Below, in pieces: positions 22,536 to 30,980 of a stretch of DNA of 38,077 nucleotides. The notes under the pieces are model-generated. The model searched no databases, was not told the origin of the DNA, and saw nothing but the letters and a program-made list of their open reading frames with translations. Position numbers and translations under genes: made by a program. The DNA comes from an uncultured Bacteroidales bacterium (GTDB lineage: Bacteria; Bacteroidota; Bacteroidia; Bacteroidales; Paludibacteraceae). Within the stretch, counting starts at the first letter, position 1; each line of letters starts with the position of its first letter. The stretch is taken from positions 1 through 38,077 of the forward strand of contig CAMNCW010000028.1 of assembly GCA_946534715.1 (NCBI GenBank). Reading direction: 5' to 3'.

Positions 22536-23968
22536 TATTCAGCCTTATAGCAATCACAACTATCGCTGTTCCGCGTCTGACGGTAGTGGCGGTGGTGGAT
22601 GGTTTGTGTGCCGAGAACTTGGAGATTTTGCGGCCCTATTGGCAGCAAGGCGGCATTCGCACCTTGAGCGAAGAGGCATTCCAAACGACCATCGCTTTTC
22701 CGCATCTGGTCTATGGCGGCAATGAGACCACCGCTACGCTCATGACCGGTACTACGCCGGACAGACACGGCTACACGATGGACACCTATTACGTCCGCCG
22801 AGACCGCAAGATACATGCCATGTTGGAGGACTCCGACGTGCATGGCATCGGCACTTCGCTCCAACTATCCGCCAAATCGCTCCTCTCGCAGACCATCACG
22901 GACAAGATGCGACTGCTCTACCCTGCCGCGAAAATTTACGCCATCGGCATTCAGCCCGAGACCAGCGTTTTGTTAGCCGGACACACCGCCAACGCCTGTT
23001 GCTGGTTCGATGCGACGAACCAAGAATGGATTGCAACCGCGGCTTACAGCGAGGGATTGCCTTCCGCAGCTTTTGAGCAGAACAAGAGCGGAAAGATTAC
23101 GACCTTGGCCGCGCGTCAGTGGCTGCCGCGTCTGGACATTCCGACATACACGGCGCCGACACAGCAGGAGATGAAAAAAGGCTTTTCATACGAGGTCAAA
23201 GATGTTCTTCTCCATGCCCCGGAAGCCAATACATTAGTAATCGAACTGGCTCTGGCGATCCAGCAAGACGAGAAAATGGGCACCGACGCTACGCCGGATT
23301 TGTTGATGCTGCAACTCAACACGCTGAGCCCCATGGCATCCTCTGACCGCATCGCCAGCGCGGAGCACGAAGACATGTACATCCGCCTGAATCAGGATCT
23401 GGGCTTCCTCATGGAGCAGTTAGACCGCCGCATCGGCCGCGCCAACTACCAGATCTTGGTCATCGGCAGACCTGTCTTAGGCACGTCAGACCAGACCCTG
23501 AGCGACATCCACATGCCCGTTCAGACCTTCAACGCTGACCGCGCGGCGGCACTAACCGGCACGTACCTCATGGCGCTATACGGACACGAGCGTTGGGTTG
23601 ATGGCGCCTATGGACAATCGATCTACCTCAACCGAACGCTCATTGAGCAAAAAAGGCTGAGTTTGGAGACCATACAACGTCAAGTGGCGAATTTCCTGAT
23701 GGATTTTGAAGGCGTACAAATCGCATTACCGGGCTACGAAGCGATACACTATCCGATGCTCCGTTCCACGCTCTGCAAACGCCACACGGGAGATGTGGTC
23801 TTCCTCTTGCAACCCAATTGGCGACTTATGCAGGACGAACAACAAGCCATCGACCAAGTGATCGACGAGAACCCCCTTTCGCCCTTACTGCTCTGGAGCG
23901 GTACGCTGCGTCCTATGCCGCAAGGCGAACTGAACGCCACAGATGTGGCAGACCTGATTTTCAAATGA
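22505..23968 (+). CDS. Alkaline-phosphatase-superfamily protein, probably inactive
   Basis: The 487-residue exported protein (signal-like segment 5-22) has the fold signature of PafA-type phosphatases. It shows VVAVVDGL (27-34, first metal Asp32) and TLMTGTTPDRHG (78-89). DLLMLQLNTLS with EHEDMYIRLNQDLGFLMEQLD in the middle matches the region that normally carries D-x3-H. By eye the other active-site residues are gone. The nucleophile Thr and the PGHA His in the 66-82 region are replaced, D-x3-H reads NTLSPMAS, and the DHG motif reads IGRPVLG. It is therefore probably a pseudoenzyme with a binding or structural role. The start ATG at 22505 overlaps the DUF4105 gene by 31 bp; in-frame ATGs further upstream are less likely. 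Confidence 0.8.
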   Translation: MRKNRIYISLIFSLIAITTIAVPRLTVVAVVDGLCAENLEILRPYWQQGGIRTLSEEAFQTTIAFPHLVYGGNETTATLMTGTTPDRHGYTMDTYYVRRDRKIHAMLEDSDVHGIGTSLQLSAKSLLSQTITDKMRLLYPAAKIYAIGIQPETSVLLAGHTANACCWFDATNQEWIATAAYSEGLPSAAFEQNKSGKITTLAARQWLPRLDIPTYTAPTQQEMKKGFSYEVKDVLLHAPEANTLVIELALAIQQDEKMGTDATPDLLMLQLNTLSPMASSDRIASAEHEDMYIRLNQDLGFLMEQLDRRIGRANYQILVIGRPVLGTSDQTLSDIHMPVQTFNADRAAALTGTYLMALYGHERWVDGAYGQSIYLNRTLIEQKRLSLETIQRQVANFLMDFEGVQIALPGYEAIHYPMLRSTLCKRHTGDVVFLLQPNWRLMQDEQQAIDQVIDENPLSPLLLWSGTLRPMPQGELNATDVADLIFK

Positions 23969-23997
23969 ATAAAATAACTAAATAAGAAAATAAATCT

Positions 23998-24411
23998 ATG
24001 CTTTTTTACGAAATTAAAGTCAATTATGAGCGCCAGACAGGCGAAGATAACCCGGGTAAGGTAAAGGAAACATACCTGGTGGAAGGTGTGAACTGTGCGG
24101 ATGTGGAGAACCGGCTGCTGGAGGAAATCAAGCCTTTCATCTTCGGTGATTGCGAAGTGTCGAGTTGCAAGAAAGTGCAGTATTTCGATATCTTCCCCAA
24201 CGAAGGAAGCGAATTCTGGTACAAAGCACGCGTGGAGATGATCACGGTGGACGGCGACAAAGAGACGCGCAAAGCCGTTTCGGTTTTGGTGCAAACCAAC
24301 ATGATAGACGACGCCATCCACGCCCTCAAGCAATACCTCAGCGCACTGGATTGCGAAATTATTTCAATCGGCAAATCGCCGATCATGGACATCTTGCGTG
24401 CTGTTAAATAA
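23998..24411 (+). CDS. DUF4494 domain protein
   Basis: The 137-residue protein matches the Bacteroidetes DUF4494 family: FYEIKVNYERQTGED at the start, KVKETYLVEGVNCADVENRLLEEI, and a C-terminal alpha/beta stretch ISIGKSPIMDIL. No signal peptide and no catalytic motif is visible; the function is unknown. It starts an operon with the glycine-lipid genes (its TAA overlaps the next ATG by one base). The order DUF4494 then yggS occurs in related genomes; here the glsAB pair sits between them. Confidence 0.85.
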   Translation: MLFYEIKVNYERQTGEDNPGKVKETYLVEGVNCADVENRLLEEIKPFIFGDCEVSSCKKVQYFDIFPNEGSEFWYKARVEMITVDGDKETRKAVSVLVQTNMIDDAIHALKQYLSALDCEIISIGKSPIMDILRAVK

Positions 24412-25262
24412 TGCCGCTACAGTTTGACATAAGAGCCGTTCTCAAAAGCAAAGCTCCGAATGCCAAAATGCCGGAGTTTTTGATCCGTTACCTCGAGCGC
24501 ATCACGCATATCAAACAGATGAACGCGTTCCTGCGCAAGTACCCGGATCTCAAGGGCTACGACTTCATGGACAAGGTCGTGGCGGAGGAATTGGGTTGCT
24601 CGGCATCCATTGACGGCATTGAAAACATCCCCACTGGCGACCGGCCGGTGATCTTCGTCTCGAATCATCCTTTGGGCGGTTTGGACGGAATGATCATCGC
24701 GCAACTGATCCACCGCACGCGCCAACAGCAAGCCGGATCACAGACATCCACACGTCAGTTAAAAGTCATCGTCAATGACCTGTTGATGTTCATGGAGCCT
24801 TTGGCTGAACTCTGGGCGCCGGTGAGCAAACTGGGCAAATTCAGTCACGAGCAAGCCCTTACGCAGCAACGGATGTGGGAGAGCGAAGTGGATGTACTCA
24901 CCTTCCCTGCCGGAGCATGCAGCCGCCTCCAACGCATCAACCATACATGGTTGATCCAAGACCTCGAATGGCAAAAGAACTTCGTGCAACGCGCCGTGGA
25001 ATACAAACGGGACGTCGTGCCCATTTACTTTGAGGGACGCAACAGCCGCTTCTTCTACGCACTCGCGTTTATACGTAAACTGCTGAAAATCAAACTGAAT
25101 ATAGAGATGTTATACTTGGTGGACGAGATGTACGGCGCGCACGGAAAACACTTTCATGTGCATGTCTTACCACCTATTCCGTACACCACTTTTGATCACG
25201 CTAAAACGCCTAAACAATGGGCGCAACATACAAAATCTATTGTATATGGAACAAATCATTGA
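24411..25262 (+). CDS. glsA: PlsC-like O-acyltransferase, probable glycine-lipid enzyme GlsA
   Basis: In Bacteroides the GlsB-GlsA pair makes glycine lipids: GlsB N-acylates glycine with a 3-hydroxy fatty acid and GlsA O-acylates the product. The 283-residue protein carries the acyltransferase motif NHPLGGLD (85-92), the NHx4D block with His86 and Asp92. Downstream come TFPAGACSR (motif III-like) and VVPIYFEGRNS (motif IV-like). A hydrophobic or amphipathic face rather than a clear helix suggests peripheral membrane association. The immediate overlap with a GNAT-family N-acyltransferase makes the glycine-lipid assignment much more likely than ordinary phosphatidate synthesis. Confidence 0.82.
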   Translation: MPLQFDIRAVLKSKAPNAKMPEFLIRYLERITHIKQMNAFLRKYPDLKGYDFMDKVVAEELGCSASIDGIENIPTGDRPVIFVSNHPLGGLDGMIIAQLIHRTRQQQAGSQTSTRQLKVIVNDLLMFMEPLAELWAPVSKLGKFSHEQALTQQRMWESEVDVLTFPAGACSRLQRINHTWLIQDLEWQKNFVQRAVEYKRDVVPIYFEGRNSRFFYALAFIRKLLKIKLNIEMLYLVDEMYGAHGKHFHVHVLPPIPYTTFDHAKTPKQWAQHTKSIVYGTNH

Positions 25263-26178
25263 CCCTGTTGACACCAACCTCATTCTCAAGGAGTTAGAGG
25301 GACACCTGCTTCGTCCGTCGAGCAAGGCGAATAACCTCATCTATGATATCACCGCGCACGAATGCCCAAATGTAATGCGCGAGATTGGGCGATTGCGGGA
25401 AATCAGTTATCGCGATGCAGGAGGAGCTACCGGAAAAGCTGCTGACATCGATGATATGGACACCATGACCCATCCTTACCATCAACTGATTGTCTGGGAT
25501 CCTGATAACAAACAGATTATAGGAGGCTATCGCTATCTCCTCGGTGAAGAGGCTGAGATTCGAGACGGACAACCTTATATTACTTCTTCGTTCCTCTTCC
25601 ATTACTCCGAGCGTTTTATCAGGGACTACCTGCCTTATGCGATTGAATTTGGACGCGCATTCGTTCAACCGATGTATCAGAAACGGGAGATGGGAGTCAA
25701 AGCACTCTTTGCTCTCGATAATATATGGGATGGTATCGGAGCTATTATGCATAATAATCCGCATATAAGGTGGATGATTGGTAAAGTGACCATCTATCCC
25801 GGCTATAACGAAACCGCGAGAGAATTGATTTACAATTACCTCGAAACCTATCACAAAGGCGAAGAGGGACTCTTTGAGCCATACAACCTCTTGCCCGTTC
25901 AGCATATCGAAACGCCTTTCCAAGGAACAGATCCGCAGGAGAATTACCATATTCTCCAGCACGCCGTGCGCGAACAAGGCTCTGTCATTCCTCCTATGTT
26001 CTCCGCCTATCTCAACCTTACTAATGAACTGCAGTATTTCGGCACCGCCATCGAAGAAACCTTCTCAAATGTGTATGATTCAGGTATCATGGTGGATCTA
26101 AACACGGTGTACCCGGAGAAGAAAGAGCGTTACATCAACCCCTATGTTCAATGGTTACAATCGCAGAAAGAGGCATAG
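25246..26178 (+). CDS. glsB: GNAT-fold N-acyltransferase, probable glycine-lipid synthase GlsB
   Basis: The 310-residue protein resembles the OlsB/GlsB hemolysin-like N-acyltransferases. These use acyl-ACP to acylate an amino acid (glycine or ornithine), giving amino-lipids of the outer membrane. Visible conserved parts are MREIGRLREISYRDAGG, DDMDTMTHPYHQLIVWD, IIGGYRYLLG and YAIEFGRAFVQP with the following Tyr/Lys. Its start overlaps glsA by 17 bp. Base composition looks somewhat more AT-rich than the neighbours, which may point to a different history. I cannot tell glycine from ornithine specificity by sequence alone. Confidence 0.85.
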   Translation: MEQIIDPVDTNLILKELEGHLLRPSSKANNLIYDITAHECPNVMREIGRLREISYRDAGGATGKAADIDDMDTMTHPYHQLIVWDPDNKQIIGGYRYLLGEEAEIRDGQPYITSSFLFHYSERFIRDYLPYAIEFGRAFVQPMYQKREMGVKALFALDNIWDGIGAIMHNNPHIRWMIGKVTIYPGYNETARELIYNYLETYHKGEEGLFEPYNLLPVQHIETPFQGTDPQENYHILQHAVREQGSVIPPMFSAYLNLTNELQYFGTAIEETFSNVYDSGIMVDLNTVYPEKKERYINPYVQWLQSQKEA

Positions 26179-26180
26179 CG

Positions 26181-26831
26181 ATGGACTCACAAATAGCAAA
26201 TAATATAAGGAACGTACGTGCGCACATACCCGCGCATGTAACGCTTGTGTGCGTCTCCAAGTTTCAATCCGTGGAAGCGATCAGAGAGGCTTACAACGCC
26301 GGAGAACGTCACTTCGGGGAAAGCAGAGTGCAGGAACTGAAAGCCAAAATCCCGCAATTACCCCCGGACATACATTGGCATTTCATCGGGCACCTCCAGA
26401 CCAACAAAGTGCGCGACCTCCTCAAACTCCGTCCATACCTCATTCACTCCGTGGATTCGCTTTACCTCCTCGAAGCCATCAACACCGAGGCAGCCAAACA
26501 AGGAATAACCCAAGACGTACTGCTTGAGGTACACGTGGCAAAAGAAGAAACCAAAACCGGCTTCTCCCCCACGGAAATTAGCGATGCAGCATCCCGGCTT
26601 TCCCGGTTTGCAAACGTCCGCATTCGGGGATTGATGACGATGGCAACGAATACGGACGACGAGACCGAGATCCGCCGCTGTTTTGCCGCCGTAAAAGAAT
26701 TGTCAATCGTCAATTCTCAATTCTCAATTCTCTCTATGGGCATGTCCGACGATTATCAAATCGCCATCGAATGTGGCGCGACGATGGTACGAATCGGCTC
26801 CGCCATCTTCGGCGAAAGAACTTACCAGTAA
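26181..26831 (+). CDS. yggS: YggS-family PLP homeostasis protein
   Basis: A PLP-binding TIM-barrel protein (PLPBP) that buffers pyridoxal phosphate. The 216-residue protein has Lys27 in VCVSKFQS, the expected Schiff-base lysine. GERHFGESRVQEL, HWHFIGHLQTNK, HSVDSLYLLEAI and the C-terminal SMGMSDDYQIAIECGATMVRIGSAIFG phosphate-binding end follow. Between EIRRCFAAVKE and LSMGMSDD, residues 174-183 (SIVNSQFSIL) are encoded by a 7-bp array and replace the usual linker. The start ATG at 26181 is two bases after the glsB stop. Confidence 0.94.
   Translation: MDSQIANNIRNVRAHIPAHVTLVCVSKFQSVEAIREAYNAGERHFGESRVQELKAKIPQLPPDIHWHFIGHLQTNKVRDLLKLRPYLIHSVDSLYLLEAINTEAAKQGITQDVLLEVHVAKEETKTGFSPTEISDAASRLSRFANVRIRGLMTMATNTDDETEIRRCFAAVKELSIVNSQFSILSMGMSDDYQIAIECGATMVRIGSAIFGERTYQ
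26702..26729. repeat. 7-bp array (4 units) inside yggS
   Basis: Units GTCAATC, GTCAATT, CTCAATT and CTCAATT, read in frame as SIVNSQFSI. Confidence 0.88.
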
Positions 26832-26855
26832 ATGTGAAAATGAATAAATAAGAAA

Positions 26856-27542
26856 ATGAATTGCGAAAATATGAAAATCAAGGCCGTTTTCTTTGACCAA
26901 GACGGCGTGCTCTATAACTCGATGCCTTACCACGCCGAATCATGGGCGTGGGCGATGACCAAACACGGATTGCCTTATACGGCGATGGAGTGTTACCGCA
27001 ACGAGGGACGAACCAGTACGGGCGTCATACAGGAACACTACCGCCAGATGTTTGGCACAGACGCAACGCCGGAACTGATTGAAGCCATTTACAAGGACAA
27101 AAACGAGCATTTCACCGAGATGACAGGGGGATTCCCGGGCATCATCCCCGATGTGGACAAGGTGTTGCAATATCTGCACTCGCAAGGCATACAATGCTGG
27201 GTGGTAACCGGCTCAGGCCAACGAAACCTCATCAATGCCCTCAACGAGACCTTCGATAATGTGTTTACAGGCATCATCTCTTCGTTTGACGTCAAGAAAG
27301 GCAAACCCGATCCCGAGCCTTACCTCAAGGCATGGGAGCGCTCCGGCTTCAAGAAAGAAGAGTGTATTGTCGTTGAGAACGCGCCTTTAGGCGTCCGCGC
27401 TGCCAAAGCCGCCGGGCTCTTCACATGCGCCGTCAATACCGGTATCCTGCCCGACTCCGAATTAGAGGCGGAGCATGCCGACAAAGTCTTCCCGAACATG
27501 GCGGCACTTTTGGCGTATTTAACTGCCATTTTGTCAGTCTAA
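26856..27542 (+). CDS. HAD-superfamily hydrolase, beta-phosphoglucomutase-like
   Basis: The 228-residue protein has all four HAD motifs: FFDQDGVLYNS (nucleophile Asp and the second Asp), VVTGSGQ (motif II), KKGKPDPEPYLKA (motif III Lys) and VVENAPLGVRAAKAAG (motif IV acids). A helical cap lies between the first and second, as in subfamily I. The substrate is probably a small phosphate ester. A shorter start at ATG 26871 (MKIKAVFF) is equally plausible and more typical of the family. Confidence 0.88.
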   Translation: MNCENMKIKAVFFDQDGVLYNSMPYHAESWAWAMTKHGLPYTAMECYRNEGRTSTGVIQEHYRQMFGTDATPELIEAIYKDKNEHFTEMTGGFPGIIPDVDKVLQYLHSQGIQCWVVTGSGQRNLINALNETFDNVFTGIISSFDVKKGKPDPEPYLKAWERSGFKKEECIVVENAPLGVRAAKAAGLFTCAVNTGILPDSELEAEHADKVFPNMAALLAYLTAILSV

Positions 27543-27562
27543 CTTCCTTTGGAACATAGTTT

Positions 27563-27626
27563 GTGTATTGTTTAGTGAACGTGACCTCACGAGATCACGA
27601 AAAAAGTAACTAACTAAACAATATAC
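27563..27626 (+). promoter_or_regulatory. Nested inverted repeats in the clpB leader
   Basis: TATTGTTTAGT (27566-27576) pairs perfectly with ACTAAACAATA (27613-27623); the stem extends by a wobble and two more pairs. Inside lies a second stem, GTGA-CTC with GAG-TCAC (27581-27598, one mismatch). The outer 3' arm ends seven bases before the clpB ATG and covers the place where a ribosome would bind. It could be a heat-sensitive RNA switch or a repressor site. No CIRCE element is present and no clear -33/-7 promoter is seen. Confidence 0.6.
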
Positions 27627-27630
27627 AACT

Positions 27631-29700
27631 ATGAACAATCAGAATTATCAGAACAATCAAAACGAGAACCTCAAGAAGTTCGCAATCAACCTCTGCGAAC
27701 GGGCAAAAGAGGGCAAACTGGATCCGGTCATCGGTCGTGATGACGAGATCAGGCGCGTGCTCCAGATCTTGAGCCGCCGGACAAAAAACAATCCTATTCT
27801 TATTGGTGAGCCGGGTGTCGGTAAGACTGCGATAGCCGAAGGTCTTGCGCATCGTATCGTGCGCGGCGACGTGCCCGAGAACCTGAAAAAGAAACAGATC
27901 TACTCCCTCGATATGGGTGCGCTTATTGCGGGTGCTAAGTACCAAGGCGAGTTCGAAGAGCGACTCAAAGGCGTCGTCAACGAAGTGGTAGCGGCAGCCG
28001 GTGAGATCATCCTTTTCATTGATGAGATACACACGCTCGTCGGAGCCGGTAAATCTTCCGGCGCGATGGACGCGGCGAATATCCTGAAACCTGCGTTGGC
28101 ACGTGGTGACCTGCGGGCGATCGGTGCTACAACGCTCGATGAGTATCAGAAATATTTTGAAACCGATAAAGCGTTGGAACGCCGGTTCCAAAAGGTCATG
28201 GTCGATGAGCCGGACGAGGCAGCAACAATTTCTATTCTCCGTGGTCTGAAAGAGCGCTATGAGACCCACCACAAAGTGCGTATCAAAGATGATGCAATCA
28301 TCGCAGCCGTCACTCTTTCAGCACGTTACATCACCGATCGTTTCTTGCCGGATAAGGCAATCGACCTGGTCGATGAAGCCGCAGCCAAACTGCGTCTGGA
28401 AGTGGACTCCAAGCCGGAAGAGATCGACTCCCTCGACCGTCAGATCAAACAATTAGAGATCGAGCGCGAAGCGATTAAGCGCGACAAGAACGAAGCCAAA
28501 CTGAGCGAGATCGAGAAACAGCTCAAAGAGTTGAAAACGAAGAGTGAAGAGCTCAACGCCCGCTGGAACAAGGAGAAAGGCTATGTAGCTACTATCCAGA
28601 ACGAGAAAGCGCGTATTGAGACCCTCAAACACCAAGCCGAGGTAGCCGAGCGCGAAGGCGATTACGGCAAGGTAGCGGAGATTCGTTACAGCCAGATTCC
28701 TGCCGCGGAAGCAAATATCAAATCCGCTCAGGATACCCTGCATCAACTCGGCACTGAGTCCCTTATCAAAGAGGAAGTCGATGAAGACGATATCGCCGAA
28801 GTAGTAGCCCGCTGGACGGGTATTCCTGTGGCGAAGATGATGCAGTCGGAGCGCGACAAACTGCTCCATCTGGAGGAAGAGTTGCACAAACGTGTCATCG
28901 GTCAAGACCAAGCTATCGAGGCGGTCTCCGACGCTATCCGTCGTAGCCGTGCGGGATTGCAAGACCCCAAACGTCCTATCGGTAGTTTCATCTTCCTCGG
29001 TACTACCGGTGTCGGTAAGACCGAGTTGGCGAAAGCGCTCGCGGACTACCTCTTCGACGACGAGAACATGATGACCCGTATCGATATGTCCGAGTATCAG
29101 GAGAAGTTCAGCGCGACACGACTCATCGGTGCGCCTCCGGGATACGTGGGTTACGATGAAGGCGGACAACTGACCGAAGCGATCCGTAGAAAACCGTACT
29201 CCGTCGTCCTCTTCGATGAGATCGAGAAAGCGCACCCGGATGTGTTCAACGTCCTGCTCCAAGTGCTTGATGACGGACGTCTGACGGATAACAAAGGCCG
29301 TTTGGTTAACTTCAAGAACACCTTGATTATCATGACCTCCAACCTCACGGAAGAGCAGCTCCGCGCACAAGTCCGCCCTGAGTTCATCAACCGTATCGAC
29401 GAGATCATCCACTTCAGCGAACTGACCGAAGACGACATCAAAGCGGTAGTGGGTCTGCAAGTGAGCCGCATCCACAAGATGCTCGAAGCACAAGGAATCG
29501 ACCTGCGTGTCACGGACGATGCGATCAACTACATCGCCAAAGAAGGATACGATCCGCAGTTCGGCGCACGTCCTGTCAAGAGAGCCCTCCAACGCCTCGT
29601 CCTCAACGAGTTGTCCAAATCGATCATCGGTGGCAAAGTGGATCAAACCAAACCCGTCATCGTCGAACTCCGTGACGGCGAACTCAAGTTCCGGAACTAA
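27631..29700 (+). CDS. clpB: ClpB-type disaggregase lacking the N domain
   Basis: AAA+ chaperone that threads aggregated proteins with DnaK. At 689 residues it is well short of the roughly 860 of usual ClpB. It starts with an Asn/Gln-rich peptide, then directly with the linker [30 protein letters not shown]. Ring 1 has Walker A GEPGVGKT (59-66) and Walker B ILFIDEIH. The coiled-coil middle domain (about 270-395) marks ClpB rather than ClpA. Ring 2 has Walker A GTTGVGKT (about 457-464), pore loop GYVGYDEGG and [11 protein letters not shown]. After MTSNL only about nine residues separate it from RPEFINRID, where relatives have about 29, so ring 2 has a local deletion. The start ATG at 27631 has no coding similarity upstream. 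Confidence 0.92.
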   Translation: MNNQNYQNNQNENLKKFAINLCERAKEGKLDPVIGRDDEIRRVLQILSRRTKNNPILIGEPGVGKTAIAEGLAHRIVRGDVPENLKKKQIYSLDMGALIAGAKYQGEFEERLKGVVNEVVAAAGEIILFIDEIHTLVGAGKSSGAMDAANILKPALARGDLRAIGATTLDEYQKYFETDKALERRFQKVMVDEPDEAATISILRGLKERYETHHKVRIKDDAIIAAVTLSARYITDRFLPDKAIDLVDEAAAKLRLEVDSKPEEIDSLDRQIKQLEIEREAIKRDKNEAKLSEIEKQLKELKTKSEELNARWNKEKGYVATIQNEKARIETLKHQAEVAEREGDYGKVAEIRYSQIPAAEANIKSAQDTLHQLGTESLIKEEVDEDDIAEVVARWTGIPVAKMMQSERDKLLHLEEELHKRVIGQDQAIEAVSDAIRRSRAGLQDPKRPIGSFIFLGTTGVGKTELAKALADYLFDDENMMTRIDMSEYQEKFSATRLIGAPPGYVGYDEGGQLTEAIRRKPYSVVLFDEIEKAHPDVFNVLLQVLDDGRLTDNKGRLVNFKNTLIIMTSNLTEEQLRAQVRPEFINRIDEIIHFSELTEDDIKAVVGLQVSRIHKMLEAQGIDLRVTDDAINYIAKEGYDPQFGARPVKRALQRLVLNELSKSIIGGKVDQTKPVIVELRDGELKFRN

Positions 29701-29720
29701 AAGGAGCGAATCCTTCTATA

Positions 29721-29750
29721 AAAATCTGCATCGAAAGTGCAGATTTTTTT
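29721..29750 (+). terminator. Rho-independent terminator of clpB
   Basis: AAAATCTGCA (29721-29730) and TGCAGATTTT (29738-29747) pair perfectly over 10 bp around a TCGAAAG loop and run into a T-tract. It lies 20 bp after the clpB stop. Confidence 0.93.
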
Positions 29751-29888
29751 GTGCCTGTATGAAAAAAAACGAGTTTACAAACTCTTTTTCTGCCCAAATA
29801 TTTGCGCGATTTCAAAATGTTGTGTTTTGCCTGTTCTCGGGACATGGTCCCGTGATGGTCATGTGGAAATGTCGTATTTTACACGACT

Positions 29889-30872
29889 TTATTTGTTCTT
29901 GAGGATGATCCAGATGATCACCGGAGCGCCGAAGAGCGCAGAGACGGTAGAGATAGGAAGCGGGTACGCGAAAAGCGAACAGAGGACATCGCAGACGAGC
30001 AGCAGGCAGGCGCCAATGAGCGCCGAGGCAGGGATGGTGATGCGGTGATTCGATGTTTGGAAGATACCGCGCGCCATGTGCGGGACAGCTACGCCGATAA
30101 AAGCAATCGGTCCGCAGAATGCCGTAACACCACCGGCAAGAAGCCCGGTCGCTAATACAATATAAATACGCGTGCGCGAGACATGGATGCCTAAACCCCG
30201 TGCGTAATCCTCGCCCAGCATCAGGCCGTTAAGCGGTTTGAGTGCCAGAACAACAAAGAGCGCGCCGACCAGCAAAATAGGGACAAGCATCTGCATATCA
30301 CTCCACCCCACACTGCTCAGCGAACCAAGCGTCCAGACAATAAATAGTTTGAGTGCATCGGGATTCGCGAAATTCTGCATGAGACTTACCAACGCACCGG
30401 CTATCGAGCCAAACATCATTCCGACAATCAAAAGCGAGACATTACTGGTCACGCGGCGACTGACAGCCAGCACAAGCAGAAGCACCAAAGTCGCGCCGAT
30501 AACAGCGGACAAGGGCAACATAATGGATAATTGATAATTGACAATTGACAATTGTTTGGCAACGAGCGTGGAACACATCGTCAGTAACGCTACTCCAAGG
30601 CTCGCACCGGACGAGACGCCGAGCGTATATGGCCCGGCAAGCGGATTGCGGAAAAGGGTCTGCATGATCAGACCTGCCACCGAAAGTGACGCGCCGGCTA
30701 AGATCGCCGTAACCGCTTTGGGCAGACGGATAGCATGCAGAATCTGGCTCTCCATCGGTGACAGCGAATCGCCGAAAGGCCATAGCCACATCGTGCCGCT
30801 ACACACGTCCAAGCCGAACAGAATGACCAAAAACAGGCCTAAAATGATAAATATAGATACATTCTTTTTCAT
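29889..30872 (-). CDS. FecCD/BtuC-family ABC transporter permease
   Basis: Inner-membrane permease for iron-siderophore, haem or cobalamin import. The 327-residue protein has about nine to ten membrane helices. Family motifs include [45 protein letters not shown], the coupling region near GLNG-like [17 protein letters not shown], and [15 protein letters not shown]. A 7-bp array adds [13 protein letters not shown] (about 107-116) in a loop after the third helix. No ATPase or binding protein is next to it, so it must work with parts encoded elsewhere. The start ATG at 30872 (MKKNVSIF) was chosen over the frame running through the promoter. Confidence 0.92.
   Translation of the reverse strand: [327 protein letters not shown]
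30526..30553. repeat. 7-bp array (4 units) inside the FecCD permease gene
   Basis: Plus-strand units GATAATT, GATAATT, GACAATT and GACAATT. Translated on the minus strand as [11 protein letters not shown], between two membrane segments. Confidence 0.9.
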
Positions 30873-30880
30873 TTCCGGCA

Positions 30881-30912
30881 CAAAATTACTAAATTTTTTG
30901 CACATATCCAAA
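30881..30912 (-). promoter_or_regulatory. Promoter of the FecCD permease (overlapping pair with panB)
   Basis: On the minus strand TTTG (30909-30912), 20 nt, TAATTTTG (30881-30888), only 8 bp before the start codon. Interleaved with the panB promoter; the -7 boxes span 48 bp. No Fur-like box is evident. Confidence 0.83.
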
Positions 30913-30928
30913 AAAAGTTGTAATTTTG
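30897..30928 (+). promoter_or_regulatory. Promoter of panB
   Basis: TTTG (30897-30900), 20 nt, TAATTTTG (30921-30928), 52 bp before the ATG. The -33 side reads TTTGCACATAT. Confidence 0.85.
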
Positions 30929-30942
30929 TAGCCGTTTTTGCA

Positions 30943-30971
30943 AAATCGTAAATCGTAAATCGTTAAATCGT
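30943..30971. repeat. 7-bp array (4 units) in the panB leader
   Basis: AAATCGT four times, with one extra T before the fourth copy, then AAAT. It lies between the promoter and the panB start codon, so it is transcribed as part of the leader. Confidence 0.85.
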
Positions 30972-30980
30972 AAATATTTT

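Noticed and set aside
22505..23968. Active alkaline phosphatase PafA
   Set aside because: By eye most metal ligands and the nucleophile are replaced, so an active-enzyme call is not supported.
27581..27598. CIRCE heat-shock operator upstream of clpB
   Set aside because: The sequence does not contain TTAGCACTC or GAGTGCTAA; only a short different palindrome is present.
28453..29646. Open frame of 397 codons on the minus strand opposite clpB
   Set aside because: It is the mirror of a strongly conserved AAA+ gene, shows no family likeness and has no promoter; the codon pattern of clpB keeps the opposite frame open.
27631..29700. ClpA or ClpC instead of ClpB
   Set aside because: The long coiled-coil middle domain between the two rings is of ClpB type, and no ClpP-binding IGF/L loop is evident.
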